Source: Sanderia malayensis
Taxonomy: Eukaryota; Cnidaria; Scyphozoa; Semaeostomeae; Pelagiidae
DNA length: 64,000 nucleotides
Direction of reading: 5' to 3'
Assembly: GCA_013076295.1 (NCBI GenBank)
Contig: RQOL01000540.1
Coordinates: 62,001-126,000 of the forward strand
Under the pieces are notes generated by a model. That model saw nothing but the letters and a program-made list of their open reading frames with translations, did no database searches and was not told the DNA's origin. The translations under genes were made by a program, and so were the position numbers. Shown piece after piece: positions 11,941 to 25,022 of this stretch (its first letter is position 1; each line of letters opens with the position of its first letter).

Positions 11941-12523
11941 GCTATTGTAGAAGCTGCTGTAACTGTCAAAGCAACGTCAACTGAATCAAAAACAGCTTTT
12001 TTAAAAGCTACCATATATCCCAACTAAATGACCTGTTTCTACGATTGTCTGCTGCCAACCGCTATTACTCTGTGACCTTTGATGACACGCCCAATCTGTG
12101 CTTGCACACTTGATGACCAATTTTGCCCCACTCCCCCCCCCAAAAAACATAAAAATTTCAAAAAATAAATTCGATATTCGAAATCACCGCCCGAAAATTG
12201 TACTTCTCACCAAATTTGATGGAAATTGGACAAGTTTCAAAATTTGCATTTTGCCCCCTTTTACCCCATTTTTTGCCCCCAAAACATCAAAATTTCAAAA
12301 AATAAATTCGATATTCGAATTCAGCGCCCCAAAATTGTACTTTTCACCGAGTTTCAGCCAGTTTTAATCAAATTGGGTTTTTCATGATTTTTGCTTCTAC
12401 TGGGACCTACTGGGACGCTGGGCATGAGAGGGTTAATGGTTTATTAAATGAATCTTAAACATAAAAGATGTTATTAAGTTTGTACCTTCCGCCATTCCTC
12501 TTTCCTTAAAATTAAGTTGAAAG

Positions 12524-14468
12524 TCATCCTTCGTGGCTCTTCTCAGAATCTTCAAGGTCTTTATCTTCGACCATTCTACAACCAAATGATAACCAAAGGT
12601 TAAATTCAATGCGTGCAAAGCCTTTGTCTTCTAGAAAGCAGACTGGGTACTGGAAACATGGTTCCATTACCATATTTGGCAATTTCATTCACACGCTAAC
12701 AGGAAATACCAAGCTCTTCGTGCGTGAGATTATCCAATCAGATTAAAGCGATCGGTGCAGATGCCGCTGGACAAATGAGATCGACGTCGTTTGTCTTGGA
12801 AAGCACTCTAATAAACGCATGCGTACTATTGAACCCCCACATGCGCTCAATCAATAAATTTAGAAGGTAGTTAGGGTAACAGCTATCTTCATAGTTAGTA
12901 ACAATAATGGCGGAAAGTAAAAAAAACTTTCATATGAGAAGTATTGACTCTTCAAGGATACTTCTCTAAAAAAGTTTCGCTTTGCTTTCAAACATTAATT
13001 CCAAATAGTTCAAATGAACAACAAATAATTGTGAAAACTTGATGAAATAAATCTGTGAATAAACCGGTTCCAATAAAATTTCGCCAAAGAACGGCGAAAC
13101 CCTATCTTCCCCGGGGGAACCTATGCCACGTGCCGAGCAGCCACTAAAGCTCACCCTCTTTCCTCGTTTTGCCAATGGAGATACTAATGACTGGATGTCT
13201 CGACCTTTTAGCCCAGCCATCTCCAGGTGAAAGAAAAGCCGAAAATTCCCAGTGACATTTGGCACAGACAATGGTCACCAATGACAAATGGTCGATCTTC
13301 AAGTACCCATGATAATCACCAGTAGATTACACGTGGGGACACATGTTATGCGCATGTGTGAAGAGCTAGAGAGTCTTGAAAATCTCTTCCAATGTAAAAC
13401 AAGAAATATTTGAATATACGAAATAGATTCAAATTAGCAAAATTACTTGGAAACTTGTAAAAATACAATCGACCTATGTTGAATAGCGCAATGTGTTGAT
13501 ATCTACAAAAAAGTAGTTATTTCAGATCAAAACCGAATTACCTTTTAATTGGAAAGACCATACGCCTCCGTCTTAACTGTATGGCTCTGCGAAGGACATA
13601 GTCACGTGTCATCATTGTCTCACACAACTGGCTGAACTCAAAATCCAAGGTCTGCAATGAAATTCCATGGAAGAAATCAACAGGAGTACCGTGGTTAAAC
13701 ATTGAGATCATGCTAAATTTTGAAAAAGATGCATGGGCATTGCAACCAATGATAGTGCAGGATGAAAATATTTCATGCTTTTAATTATGTTACTTATGAT
13801 AATTATGCCATTTTTATCAAGTTTCTCCCCAGAAGCCTAATAAAGTATAAATCAACAGATGAAATAAGCTGCAGGTTGAAAACGAAAATTTTAAGACCTA
13901 TTAAGCCTCTTTCTGAAACAGAGGTTAGTCTTATTAAAGAGCCAGTCATTAAACTTTGAGTTCGTTTGACATTCATTGAACTTACATTCCAATGCAATTT
14001 TCTTTGTTCCTTGGTTCCGATATTCCACGTTCCATGTTTTGTATAATTAAATGTGAAGCTTCGACATTACCAACACGTGTGAAAGGAAATAAATGTATTT
14101 CTTTATCGTACAGAAGATGCATTTGCAAATAAGTTGGCAATTTCAAAGCATGTTGAAACTTAACATTTGCTTGCCATACATTTAAATATTAATTAATAGA
14201 TATTCCAATGTAGCTTCACGTATTCATAAAACAATTTGGTCAGCTGAAGAAAAAGTAGGCCTAACATCCATTCGTCTTTTAGTAGATTAAAGGTACAAGA
14301 TAGAAATATTTTGAATTTCTAGTAATTACCTTCAAGTCTGTTTAAGCAACTAAATAATTCAAATTATTACATGAAATCTTGAAGAATCCTCTTCGACCAC
14401 CTTAAATATGGCATTTCCATTTCCAGCTGGATAGATAGTCCAATTTGGCCAACCACAGGTAACTCCAT
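12524..14468 (-). CDS. Small four-exon gene, unrecognised product (~110 aa)
   Basis: Four minus-strand exons join in one frame: 14468-14371 (from ATG), 14058-13986, 13651-13542 and 12575-12524 (stop TGA). Each junction has a GT donor and AG acceptor with matching phase (2, 0, 2), and the summed length is divisible by three. The acceptor of the second exon is weak. The third exon is open in only one frame and encodes a basic helical stretch (YVLRRAIQLRRRRMVFP); the last encodes an acidic tail (MVEDKDLEDSEKSHEG). The first exon could extend upstream, because an AG lies a few bases before the ATG. I recognise no family, signal peptide or membrane segment. It lies just downstream of the NACHT gene on the same strand. 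Alternative: chance open exons in repeats. Confidence 0.4.
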
Positions 14469-14642
14469 CACAATGCTCCTGCGCAAGGTCAGCAAATCGC
14501 AGCGTACAAGAAACGCAAGCAAATACGACCAGTTGAAATTCAGCCAAAAATATTCAAATTTCAATAGCAAAACATAATTACAAAATTATAAAACGCTAAA
14601 AGTGTTAAAAAGAATACACTATATTTACAAAATGTGTTCAAA

Positions 14643-17600
14643 TCATTCAGCTTCGTCCATCAGCCATTGTGTTATGTACTGGCTGAAATTAATGTCGTTG
14701 GCTTCATTATAACAACTATTGCCAATTAAACTTGCTAAAAAAGGAAACATTTAGAAGTCAAAATCAATTTCGCTTATTTCATTATAACATTAGTAAAATG
14801 GATATAAATAACAAAAATGTAAAGATTGCGAAGAAAATGTTTAAAGTAATGTAATCTCTTGCAATAGTTTCTGACAATTAAAATTGTCTTTCGACCATCA
14901 ACCAGCAGTTGAAACATGCCAGAGAAAACAAAATAACTCAGAACAGTGGCATTAATTACAACAAATTCCTCTTTCAATATTTATACGACTGATGGCGAAT
15001 TATTGAGATATATACGTTTAATATAAGATTAACTATAACAGAACAAAAGACTTACCAAATTCAGCGTTGATCTCTTCCTTCACCTTTGCGAAGTTCGTGT
15101 CGAAATTTGTTTTGTCAGTCCAGCATATACACGTACTCTCTCTTACTATCTTATTCAATTCGTCGCCGGGCTGGAAGTCATTATCCAGCTTCACTGCTAT
15201 AATCTTTGGATGGAGCAAAGACTAAAAAGACAACAAGAGAAAACAACATAGTAAAGTATATCAACATGCTAAAGCAAACAGACTGATTAAACATATCAGA
15301 GCAATAGACAGGAATGAGCTTTATAAACAATCATACAGTAATAAGAAACTGATAACCTTACCCTAACATAATAATTCATCATCTCCTTACATTGTTGAGA
15401 TTCTTCGTATCCATCAGTCAATAAAACGACAACAACTCCAGGGATATACTTCTCTAATTCAATATTAACACACACGGGACAACCAATTTCATTTGCGAAT
15501 TTCTGTTTCATTTCATTTGCTTCGACCTGGTTGCCCGGCGCATTCGAAATTACGATGAACTTTGAATCTGGAAATAAAAAATCAATAATAATCAAATGAT
15601 ACAAGAAATGCAACATTAGTATACAATATATGTTTATCATAATCAAAACATAACACCCGGGCACAGAAATATCTTTTTGGCTATCAAAACAAATTATTTT
15701 ACTTATTCTAACTGCTACAAATTTTGTAATAAATTTTGTAGGAAAGACAGCACTTTGTTGATTTCACTGTATTCACAAAGATTGAATTCTCAAGTAAACA
15801 AATTTTCATTGTTATCGAAATATTATTGTCAAAGTTCAATTTCATTCTCGGAGTGATGATGAAAAACTTTCCAATCTTTATTGATGATAATTAACTTACC
15901 CATTATAGCTGGTATCGTCCGATTCAATCCAATAGCCAATTCGGCATTATTTCGTTTATCTGTAAAGTCCAAACACGGGCTTGAATCAAACACAATCCTC
16001 AGGGTTTCACTTGGATAAAAATCTACTTCCAACTTCACGAGTAGTATTTTAATCCGTCTCTTCTATAATTAAAGATAAATAGAATTGATAAAGACAACCA
16101 ACGAAAGACAGACAGAGTAAATAGATGATACAAATATCCACTGAATATGAAACACAAATACAGACTCATGTTAGTAAAACAATTTACCTGATGGGCAAAA
16201 AGAACATCTCTCTCAACATCTTCTGGAATTTGATGTTGAATAAAGACAACCAGAATGTAACGGAGTTCATTATATCGTCTTTCAAACTCTTCAATGTTTT
16301 CATCCATCGCAATATAATATTTATTATCATCCAGGTTTTCTTTCAATTCAACAACAAAGTTACGACTGTTTGGTTCACACAAAAGTAGGATTGATCTTGG
16401 CGCTACGAATAGAAATCAAATGATCGATTGGGAAATAACAAAATAATAACATAACATAAGCCACTGGACATGGAAATCCAGTTGCATTTGAAGTTATCAA
16501 GTAACAATAAATTAGAACTTAATTTCGCCACTTAAAAGAGCACATGATTAGCATGATAAATGAAAATATAAATTATATGCCAAGAGAAGAACCGCACAGC
16601 ATGGTATCAAATAGTTGAAACATTTTAGTTCACTTACATTCTTCAGTGATTCCTACTCCATTCTCTTTCATCTGGAATTGAAAAACAAGCAGTTAATAGT
16701 CTTGGCTGATATATTATGTCACAACAGTTTACCAAAATTTGCACAATACCTCGTTTATATAAAGTGAAAATAATAGTTCATAACCATAATTTCATGGTAT
16801 AATAATAAAACTACAAATATTGCCCTAGATCTGAATTAGAAATTACAATTCCTGAAACAGCATCGCAAATTTACAGCCGCCCAGCACAAAAGAAAATATG
16901 AAGGAACTTTGAAAATTTCAAAGTCAAATCCTCTAAATTTCTCATAAATACCTGAAATATTGCAACAGCTTTATTATTTCAAGTTTCAAACCAGTTGGGT
17001 TTGTAAAATTTGCTTTTCATAAATTAGCAACAACTTTACAAGTTTATAATTTGTGCTAAATTCCTTCAAAGTTAATGCCGCAACTTCATAAAACTTATAA
17101 AACTTCTTCAATTGTTATAAAGTCAGTTGCTTCCATTTTTAATTTGCAAATAAAACTTTGCAAGTAAATAAATCAAACAAAATTTCGTATAGAAACTAGT
17201 TAAATTTAAATGATATCATCATAAGACAACTATTAGAAACTACGAAATTTCCGAAATTCGTACACAATGGCGCCACTTCAAATTTTTGTTGCAAAACTCT
17301 GGAAGCATTAAACAAAACAAATATTGAATGTAGGAAATATAAAATGGCAACTTGTAATAAACTAATCAAATCTCCTTCATATTTATTGTTTAGAATTGTC
17401 ATTTAGTATAGTTGTTTCAAATAAAAGAATTCACAAGTCACAACAAGCAACTCAAAATTTTGAAACCAAACAAGACCTCAAGTTTCTCAGTTGTTGAATG
17501 AAATTTTCGGCCCCAATTACTCATCACATTTAAAACTTTACTTCTTCAAGATTATAATATTATGTAATTGAAGTTTAAAGTAATAAATAAATAAAATAAT

Positions 17601-20079
17601 TAACCACCTGGTAATATTAATCCATATATAAAATATAGACAGTGAGAATACAGGTAATAATGTTCTTACCTTTTGCTTTAAGTCATGATTCACAAGTGGA
17701 CAACAGTCTAACTCCATCAACCTCAACCTGCGTGGCTTTATTTGAATCACTTTCTCTATGATCTTTTCAAATTCCTTTCCACCAACACGAACATCAATCA
17801 ACTTAACCCATTCCGCCAATCCAAATAGATTGGCGGCTGAGCTGACCTCTGATTGGTCGATTCTCATTGTCATATTGTTCGATAACATTGTCAACATTTC
17901 CAATTTCATTTCCTTTCTTTTTTTCTGTCATACGATGTGGCTGTTGTTGTTGTTGTTGTTGGTGGTGAGGCTGGACTGGTTGAGCAAGGCAGGAAAGGGA
18001 GACTGCAATTGAAAAATGTAACCTGTCCACAGTAGGCGATGTTTTGGTGAATTAACACCGACTGGGATTGCGTGAACTCAACTATGTTATTCAAAAAAAC
18101 CCAGCCGATGCTAATACACCGAGAGTAAGAAAGTATATCCATCTGCTTCAAATCACTTATGCCCAATCCAACTCTTTTGAAAATTTTCTCAATGTCAGCT
18201 TCTTCTAATCCATTTTTACTTGCCAGCCTCAGGATAGTTGACAGGTTCTGCTGCTCAAAAGAAGTGGCCAAGAATTGGAAACTTGAACTCGGTGTGATTG
18301 TGTGCAGCAGGTTCCTCAAGAAACTTGTATCACCGACTTTGTCGGTCGCCTCCAAACAGTCGGATATGAATCTGAGCTTCAACAGAAATTGATCTCCACC
18401 ATCTTCAATTTCACCAACCTGATTAGGAAACAGTTAGGAAGTATAATGTATAATAATACACCATATAACATAAGGTAAGAATCATAATCAACATCATCAT
18501 ATAAGAATCATATAAATTGAAGTTCGCCAACCTTGTCAACCTTGTTTAAAATGTCAAGGATTATATTTTGGGCATCTTTACGTGTAATCAATCTACCAGC
18601 AGGGCTTGTTCTCAACTGATAAGAAATAAAATAGTCATCTATTATATTAATACACATAATATACAATTAATAATTATAAATATGATCAACTTTTAACTTA
18701 AAGTTCACAAACCTTGTCTCCATCAGAAAGTACTTGTAATAACTGATAAGATACTTCATTATCTTCATCAAATGATTCTCGATCCATCAAACTGACTCGT
18801 AAGAAACTGCACAGGAACGAAACAACTTCGTAATGACGACTCTTCAACAATTCATTAACCAGCGCGGTTCTATTTTCATCCAAGTAAACGAAAATGGAAG
18901 CGAAAAATTCCATCATGGTTAGATGTTTAAACATGTATTGTTTAATGCCTCCAAATTGGTCCATAATCCCCAACAAGAATCCTTGAATGAAGGCCTCATC
19001 TGTGCATTCCAATTCGGTCTTCTTGAAAATAATTTTTCCAGAAATGTATAGATTGAATGCTTGTTTACAAAGCTGCAGAAGTTGTTGGGAATAATCAGAA
19101 AATTTCTCCCATCCACCAAATATTTTGTCGTCTGATTTCTTCGATCCAAAGTGCTGATTCACCAAAAGAAATAGCGTCCAGCTATAAAGGTCTGTTTTGC
19201 TGGTGATGACTTTTTCTTCTGTTGTTAAATGGAAAACACAGCAGATCGTATTCAAAAATTGCGGTATTGAAATTATAGTTGAGATATTTGCAGAACTTTC
19301 CGAAACGCTTTTCATCAAATTCGCTGTACTTTTTACACTTTCCTGTTGATTCTCAGTTGCGGTTGTTGATAATTTGTCAAATTTCTCAATATATTCCTGA
19401 ATTTGATTCTCACCAAGCCCAAGGATTTCCAACTTTTGGTACCTCTCTTTGGTTCTATCAACAAAGTACTGACTGTGCGGTCTTCCAAAAATTAAAAACT
19501 TTGATTTGGAAAACTTCTCAGTAAATGCTTGAATCAAGTCAGGTTTTTGAAGTTCATCGAGCCCATCAATAAGAAACAACGTAGCTTTGTCATCTTTAAT
19601 GGAGACATCTTTCCATGTATTTTTCAAATATTTCTCCATTTCTTCAACTTCAATTTCTTTGTCACTTTTTTGAAGGAAGTTGTTCAACTCTCTGCATGTT
19701 ATGTACAACAGACAATTTACATGTCTGTACTTTTCATTGCATGACCAGTCGTAGGCAATTCTTTTCGCTAGAACAGACTTTCCAATTCCAGCTACTCCGC
19801 CGACAAAGAAAATTCGGTGTTTGTCATTCTCATGCACCATATTCAACAGCTCCCCGACTTCAATATTCTGACCATGATCTTTCAAAGACTCCATGTGTCT
19901 GGCCATTTCTCCGTGGAAGGTCTTATCTGCAGCTGGATTTCTCTTCTCTTCTCTCATTCTCAAATTTACAGCGAAGTCTTGAATGTCAACATTTAGTGGC
20001 TTGATACAATCATTCTCTACACAATTGACTTCATGTTTCGCACATTCTTTCCGATATCTCTCTCTTAATCCAGAAAAAT
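14643..20079 (-). CDS. NACHT receptor with two C-terminal TIR-like domains
   Basis: Ten minus-strand exons join in frame: 20079-18713, 18615-18532, 18418-18023, 17924-17670, 16671-16638, 16402-16188, 16062-15900, 15567-15362, 15221-15056 and 14734-14643 (TGA). Together they make about 991 codons, with every junction GT-AG and phase-matched. The first exon carries a NACHT NTPase: Walker A GVAGIGKS (residues 95-102 of this segment), Walker B LFLIDGLDEL (168-177) and a KFLIFGRPH sensor strand. The middle exons look like diverged helical or LRR units (KPRRLRLMELDCCPLVNHD). Exons 6-7 and 8-9 each form an alpha/beta domain resembling TIR or SEFIR (ILLLCEPNSRNFVVEL...YILVVFIQ and SKFIVISNAPGNQVEA...VVVVLLTD). 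The role, cytosolic innate sensing, is inferred from the family. The first exon begins in phase 1, so N-terminal exons lie upstream. Confidence 0.8.
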
Positions 20080-20341
20080 CTAACAAAAATGAAAGGATTT
20101 CTAACAATAACTAAACAGCAGATTTCAATTTTCAATTTCATAATAATGACATGCTACATATATACAGAGCGTCGTCATGAATAAATATAAACTAAACTAA
20201 GAAGCAAAACGAATTAAAACAACTAATCAACATAACATCGATGTAAACTAAGAAAAGAACATAACATCGATGAAAAAGAAAGAACTAAAACTAAAGATTA
20301 GAAGATGCTAGAAAGGGCAACTACTGCCAACTAAGTGTCGA

Positions 20342-22176
20342 CTAAGTGTGATCAGGTGCTATTCGCATTGTGGACATAGTCATCGTCCGTAACTCAAAAG
20401 CCTCTTTAAGAAAATTAGCTAATTGCTTCATACTTTGGAGGTGTTCATTTGACAACAGGTAAATGAATTTTTGGGTCGGAGTCATAATGGCGAAATTCAT
20501 AACCTTTTTAGTTATTGAATCAAAAAGTTTACCGCGTAAATGATTGTACTTTGGGCAACATATCAGAAAGTGAAGTTCGTCTTCACAAGCCCCTTCCTCA
20601 CACATCGGGCAAATCCGTTGCTCAGGAGATAAACCTTGTCTTCTACCTGTTTCTATCTTTAGATTATGGTCGCTACATCTAAATTTTGTTAACCATCTCC
20701 TCTGGGTCCTGTCATCAAGATTAAGATAAGATTCATATTGCATACAGGTCTTGAAAGTAGCATAAGAGCGTAATTTATTCCCGCCTTTATCTGAGACCCC
20801 GGTGTCAGATTTAATGTTGGCACACCAATACCGTTCAAATGCATTTTTGAGGGATCTCTTAATAAGATATTTATATTTATTAGAAGACATTTTCTTTATT
20901 TTAAGAGGGTCATGGTCAATACCAAGAATTTTGAGGTATTCGATCGACGAAGAAACCCAGCTAAATTTCCCTTCTTCGTATAATGACAAACTTTCGTTAA
21001 ATGCATTAGTTACCAGGTTGTCACTTGGCGAACACAGTAGACGATAAAAGTACAGTAGATGATTTTGGATGCAGCTTGCTAGCATCGGTAGTCTTCCGAG
21101 CTCTCCTAATATTGCTAAATTCGAGCAACTTCTATTTACTCCGAGAATACTTTTACACATTTTCCGGTGTTGGAATTCTGTAGTTTGCAGTACAGATTCA
21201 AACAAAAATTTGTTACGATCCGCTTGATTGTTTTTTTGTTTCAGGACCTTCAATTGCCGATTGTTAAGTTGGGACCAAATTTCACTGTTGTACGTCAAAA
21301 TCGGTTTTAAAGCAGTGTCAAATAACTTAAGACTAATGCGTGGGTCAAAATTGATCCTATTCAAAATACTTCGCAGGGCAAAATATGCCTTGCCAGTTTT
21401 ATCCTTTAGATTGTCAATGGTAGGCTTATAAGAGCCTGATGCGGACAGTACAGTACCAAGGTATTTATACCTCGTAGTGAAATCAATTTTATCGTTACCA
21501 ACTCTGAAAACCAAATCTTTTGGGGTTCTACCTGTTTTGTTAAACACCATAACATTACTTTTTTTAAGGTTAATAGTTAAATTCCATTTAGAGAAAAAAG
21601 TGTAAATTTTATCTAGGCATCTTTGTAAACCTTGAGAGGATTTCGAAAGCAGGAGGAGGTCATCAGCATATAGCATATGGCTTAAGTTTATACCACCTAC
21701 GTCTACCTGATCACACCTAGCATCAAACTCAAATTTAATATCTTCTATGAATAAATTAAACAACAGCGGAGAAAGATTACACCCTTGTTTTAGTCCTTGC
21801 TGCGAAACGATTGGCTGAAGGAGATGCCCATCAAGCTTTATGCATTGGCTAACTGAACTATACATGGATTGAAGGCTTTGTAAAATATTTCCGTCAAAGC
21901 CATAAGACCATAGTTTGCTAAATAGGAAATCTCTATTGATGGTGTCATATGCCTTACGTAAGTCAATGAAGGCCGTGTATAAGGTCTTACCCTTATTCTT
22001 TACTATTTTATTTATAAGTGTATTGACCACAAAAATATGATCTGTTGTTCTGTGTCCTTTTAAAAAGCCTATTTGGTTTGAGCCAATCATTTCATATTCT
22101 AAAATAGTCTTCTCTAGTCTTTGAGACAACAAAGAGCCATATAATTTTCCAAAGCATGATCCCACGCTTATACCAC
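20342..22176 (-). CDS. LINE reverse-transcriptase half of the ORF
   Basis: This encodes about 610 residues and begins just after the insertion junction. RT motifs are present in order: LRKAYDTINRDFLFSKLW (motif A), GLKQGCNLSPLLFNLF (motif B) and YADDLLLLS (motif C, catalytic Asp pair). The C-terminus has a Cys/His knuckle, CPMCEEGACEDELHFLICCPKY, typical of APE-type LINEs in the jockey/CR1-like group; I cannot place the clade firmly. No internal stop is visible, so apart from the palindrome insertion the protein looks intact. It would copy the element's RNA at a nicked chromosomal target. Confidence 0.9.
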
Positions 22177-22726
22177 TAGACAGGGAATTATCCCCTACAA
22201 ACTAACAAACAGGGTAACCTTCAATTTTAATGTTTCACATGAAAGCCAAGACAAAGAGGATCAGAAATCCGAGATGGGACATTTCGAAAAAGTGACGGGG
22301 GTCACGTCATCGCTCATCAAAGTATTGCACCATTGGTCACGGTCAGAAAAAAATCAACTATCTTATATTGTAAACCTGAATACATATTTAGAAAGAGCAT
22401 AAAGAGTTATGCAAAAAATATTAAGGAACTTTATCTTTAACATGAACAGTTGAGGAGATATCGGCAGTCGAAGATGTTACAATTCAGGGGGTAAAAAAAG
22501 AAATGAAATTACCTGAATTCTCCAATATTACCAAAACATTGGCACAAATATTGAACTACATATACCATCTCATTGATGGAAAGCATTTCAAGTTGATTTC
22601 AGCCAAAGAAATATTTCAAAAACTGAGTTTACACAATGTGCAGGGTGTCTGAATTCCTGACATTACCCCCCGATTTTTTGAAAAATCCATTTTTTAATGA
22701 TTTGGGGTGAAATTTTTGATGTAGAG

Positions 22727-22906
22727 TCAACTCTGCTTAGGTTGAACACCCTAGGGAAGCGTGAAAATGCTTGAATTACAACATATTCGAATTGTAGAGG
22801 TTTACTTTTATAAGAATTAATTGTTTAGTGATCCTTAGGAACGGAGAATTCCGTTCGAAATAGGTAAGTTCGAACTACACGAGTTAGAATTATGCAGACA
22901 TGACTG
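22727..22906. mobile_element. pogo-like MITE nested in the left palindrome arm
   Basis: TA-flanked, about 180 bases, with inverted ends like those of the element at 62500-62675 (TCTGC and GAAC blocks; RC of the right end begins CAGTCATGTCTGCATAATTC). A mirrored copy lies at about 24843-25022 in the right arm, so it was present before the arms were duplicated. Confidence 0.65.
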
Positions 22907-24842
22907 TAAATTGTATTCCACTAGTAAGAACTCATTAAAAATGCTTTTCTGTAGCAATTTGCTCTTCAATTAGATATCAACTTGTCAAATAAAAGCTAAT
23001 AAGTCATCAAAATTAGGGGGTAATATCAGCATTGCTGAAACCAAGATAAAATGAATTAAAGTGTATAGAAAAATTGTCAGCGAAAAAACCTCACTAATAT
23101 TTTATGGTCGCCATTCGTCTCATGAGCTATCACTTGATATAAAATCGGAGACATCCCATTTGCTCTCCTTGCTTTCACTTAACTAAGAATCATTTTCGCT
23201 GGCGCCTTTTTATGATTGGTTACAAGCAGATTCGCTTGTCGGTCGATGCTTGTTGTTTATCTTGCTTTGCTTTCAAACCATTTATCTTTCCCTTTGATTT
23301 TCGCCTTACTCCTGGTAGTCTTTTCTCTCTTGCTTTCTTACATTGTGTTTGCAGATCTGCAATGTCAAATTCCTCGCTCGCTTCTGAAACAGGCTCCTTT
23401 TTCTTTTGCTGCACATTTCTTACAAGAGAAAATTGACTCCCGCAAACAAGACTGGCGGTTGTACTTTTGAATTTTTAATTTTCCAACCCCAAATTCTTAA
23501 AATCTAGTTGATCGATCATAAAATTGCTGGAATAATACCATTCGTATGGTGGACGGAGTCTTGGTCCGGTGGGTGGAGGTAATAGCAATGAAGGCTTATG
23601 CTTAAGTTATATATATATATGCGAATCCTAGTTTCAACAAAGTCTTTAAGCGTTATACCAGAATAGGCAGTTGAGCATATGAACTCTTTGACGTGGTCAA
23701 TATCCTCTGGGGCTAGATTGCTTGTCAACCCAAGGGCCAGAAGTAAGTTGGTCTTTGTATTGTCAGCAAGGACTCTTCTGAGGACGAGAAGTTTACCGGG
23801 TAATAACGGAAGAGGAAAACATCTACAGGATTAGAAAAGCGTACACAGATTGAGAAGGACTGCAATCACGAGGAAGCAGACACAAGACTCATAGTTGAAA
23901 TATAACTTGTGTTGGACAACGAAGAACAAGAAAGAGAACCACCACATCGGTATCCTTACAAACAACAAAAGCATCATTACTTTTTTCAAGTGCTAGGGCA
24001 GTGAGACTTTTGGCCCTTGGGTTGACAAGCAATCTAGCCCCAGAGGATATTGACCACGTCAAAGAGTTCATATGCTCAACTGCCTATTCTGGTATAACGC
24101 TTAAAGACTTTGTTGAAACTAGGATTCGCATATATATATATAACTTAAGCATAAGCCTTCATTGCTATTACCTCCACCGGACCAAGACTCCGTCCACCAT
24201 ACGAATGGTATTATTCCAGCAATTTTATGATCGATCAACTAGATTTTAAGAATTTGGGGTTGGAAAATTAAAAATTCAAAAGCACATCCGCCAGAATTGT
24301 TTGCGGGAGTCAATTTTCTCCTATAAGAAATGTGCAGCAAAAGAAAAAGGAGCCTGTTTCAGAAGCGAGCGAGGAATTTGACATTGCAGATCTACAAACA
24401 CAATGTAAGAAAGCAAGAGAGAAAAGACTACCAGGAGTAAGGCGAAAATCAAAGGGAAAGATAAATGGTTTGAAAGCAAAGCAAGATAAACAACAAGCAT
24501 CGACCGACAAGCGAATCTGCTTGTAACCAATCATAAAAAGGCGCCAGCGAAAATGATTCTTAGTTAAGTGAAAGCAAGGAGAGCAAATGGGATGTCTCCG
24601 ATTTTGTATCAAGTGATAGCTCATGAGACGAATGGCTACCATAAAATATTAGTGAGGTTTTTTCGCTGACAATTTTTCTATACACTTTAATTCATTTTTT
24701 TATTTTGGTTTCAGCAATGCTGATATTACCCCCTAATTTTGATGACTTATTAGCTTTCATTTGACAAGTTGATGTCTAATTGAAGAGCAAATTGCTACAG
24801 AAAAGCATTTTTAATGCGTTCTTACTAGTGGAATACAATTTA

Positions 24843-25022
24843 CAGTCATGTCTGCATAATTCTGACTCGTGTAGTTCGAGCTTACCTATTTCGAACGGAA
24901 TTCTCCGTTCCTAAGGATCACTAAACAATTAATTCTTATAAAAGTAAACCTCTACAATTCGAATATGTTGTAATTCAAGCATTTTCACACTTCCCTAGGG
25001 TGTTCAACCTAAGCAGAGTTGA
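24843..25022. mobile_element. pogo-like MITE, mirrored copy in the right arm
   Basis: Inverted counterpart of the copy at 22727-22906. Coordinates are approximate because of small indels between the arms. Confidence 0.6.

Larger units (their letters stand above)
9342..12432 (+). mobile_element. Complete piggyBac transposon
   Basis: TTAA flanks both ends (9338-9341 and 12433-12436). The ends are near-perfect inverted repeats starting CCCTCTCATGCCCAGCGTCC and running for over 90 bases. Inside each end are copies of a ~137-base subterminal repeat: nearly four direct copies on the left (about 9407-9925) and about two inverted copies on the right (about 12100-12360). The transposase ORF lies between. 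Intact ends, intact target duplication and an uninterrupted ORF indicate a recent insertion, and possibly an active element. Confidence 0.95.

Noticed and set aside
12966..13271. Minus-strand ORF of 101 codons containing MAGLKGRDIQ and a GT donor
   Set aside because: It could be an exon, but it breaks the phase of the flanking exon chain and has no acceptor giving an open frame; it may be part of a repeat.
23220..24526. Mirror-image 64-codon ORFs, one on each strand
   Set aside because: They are the two arms of the giant palindrome; fragments of one transposon protein, not separate genes.
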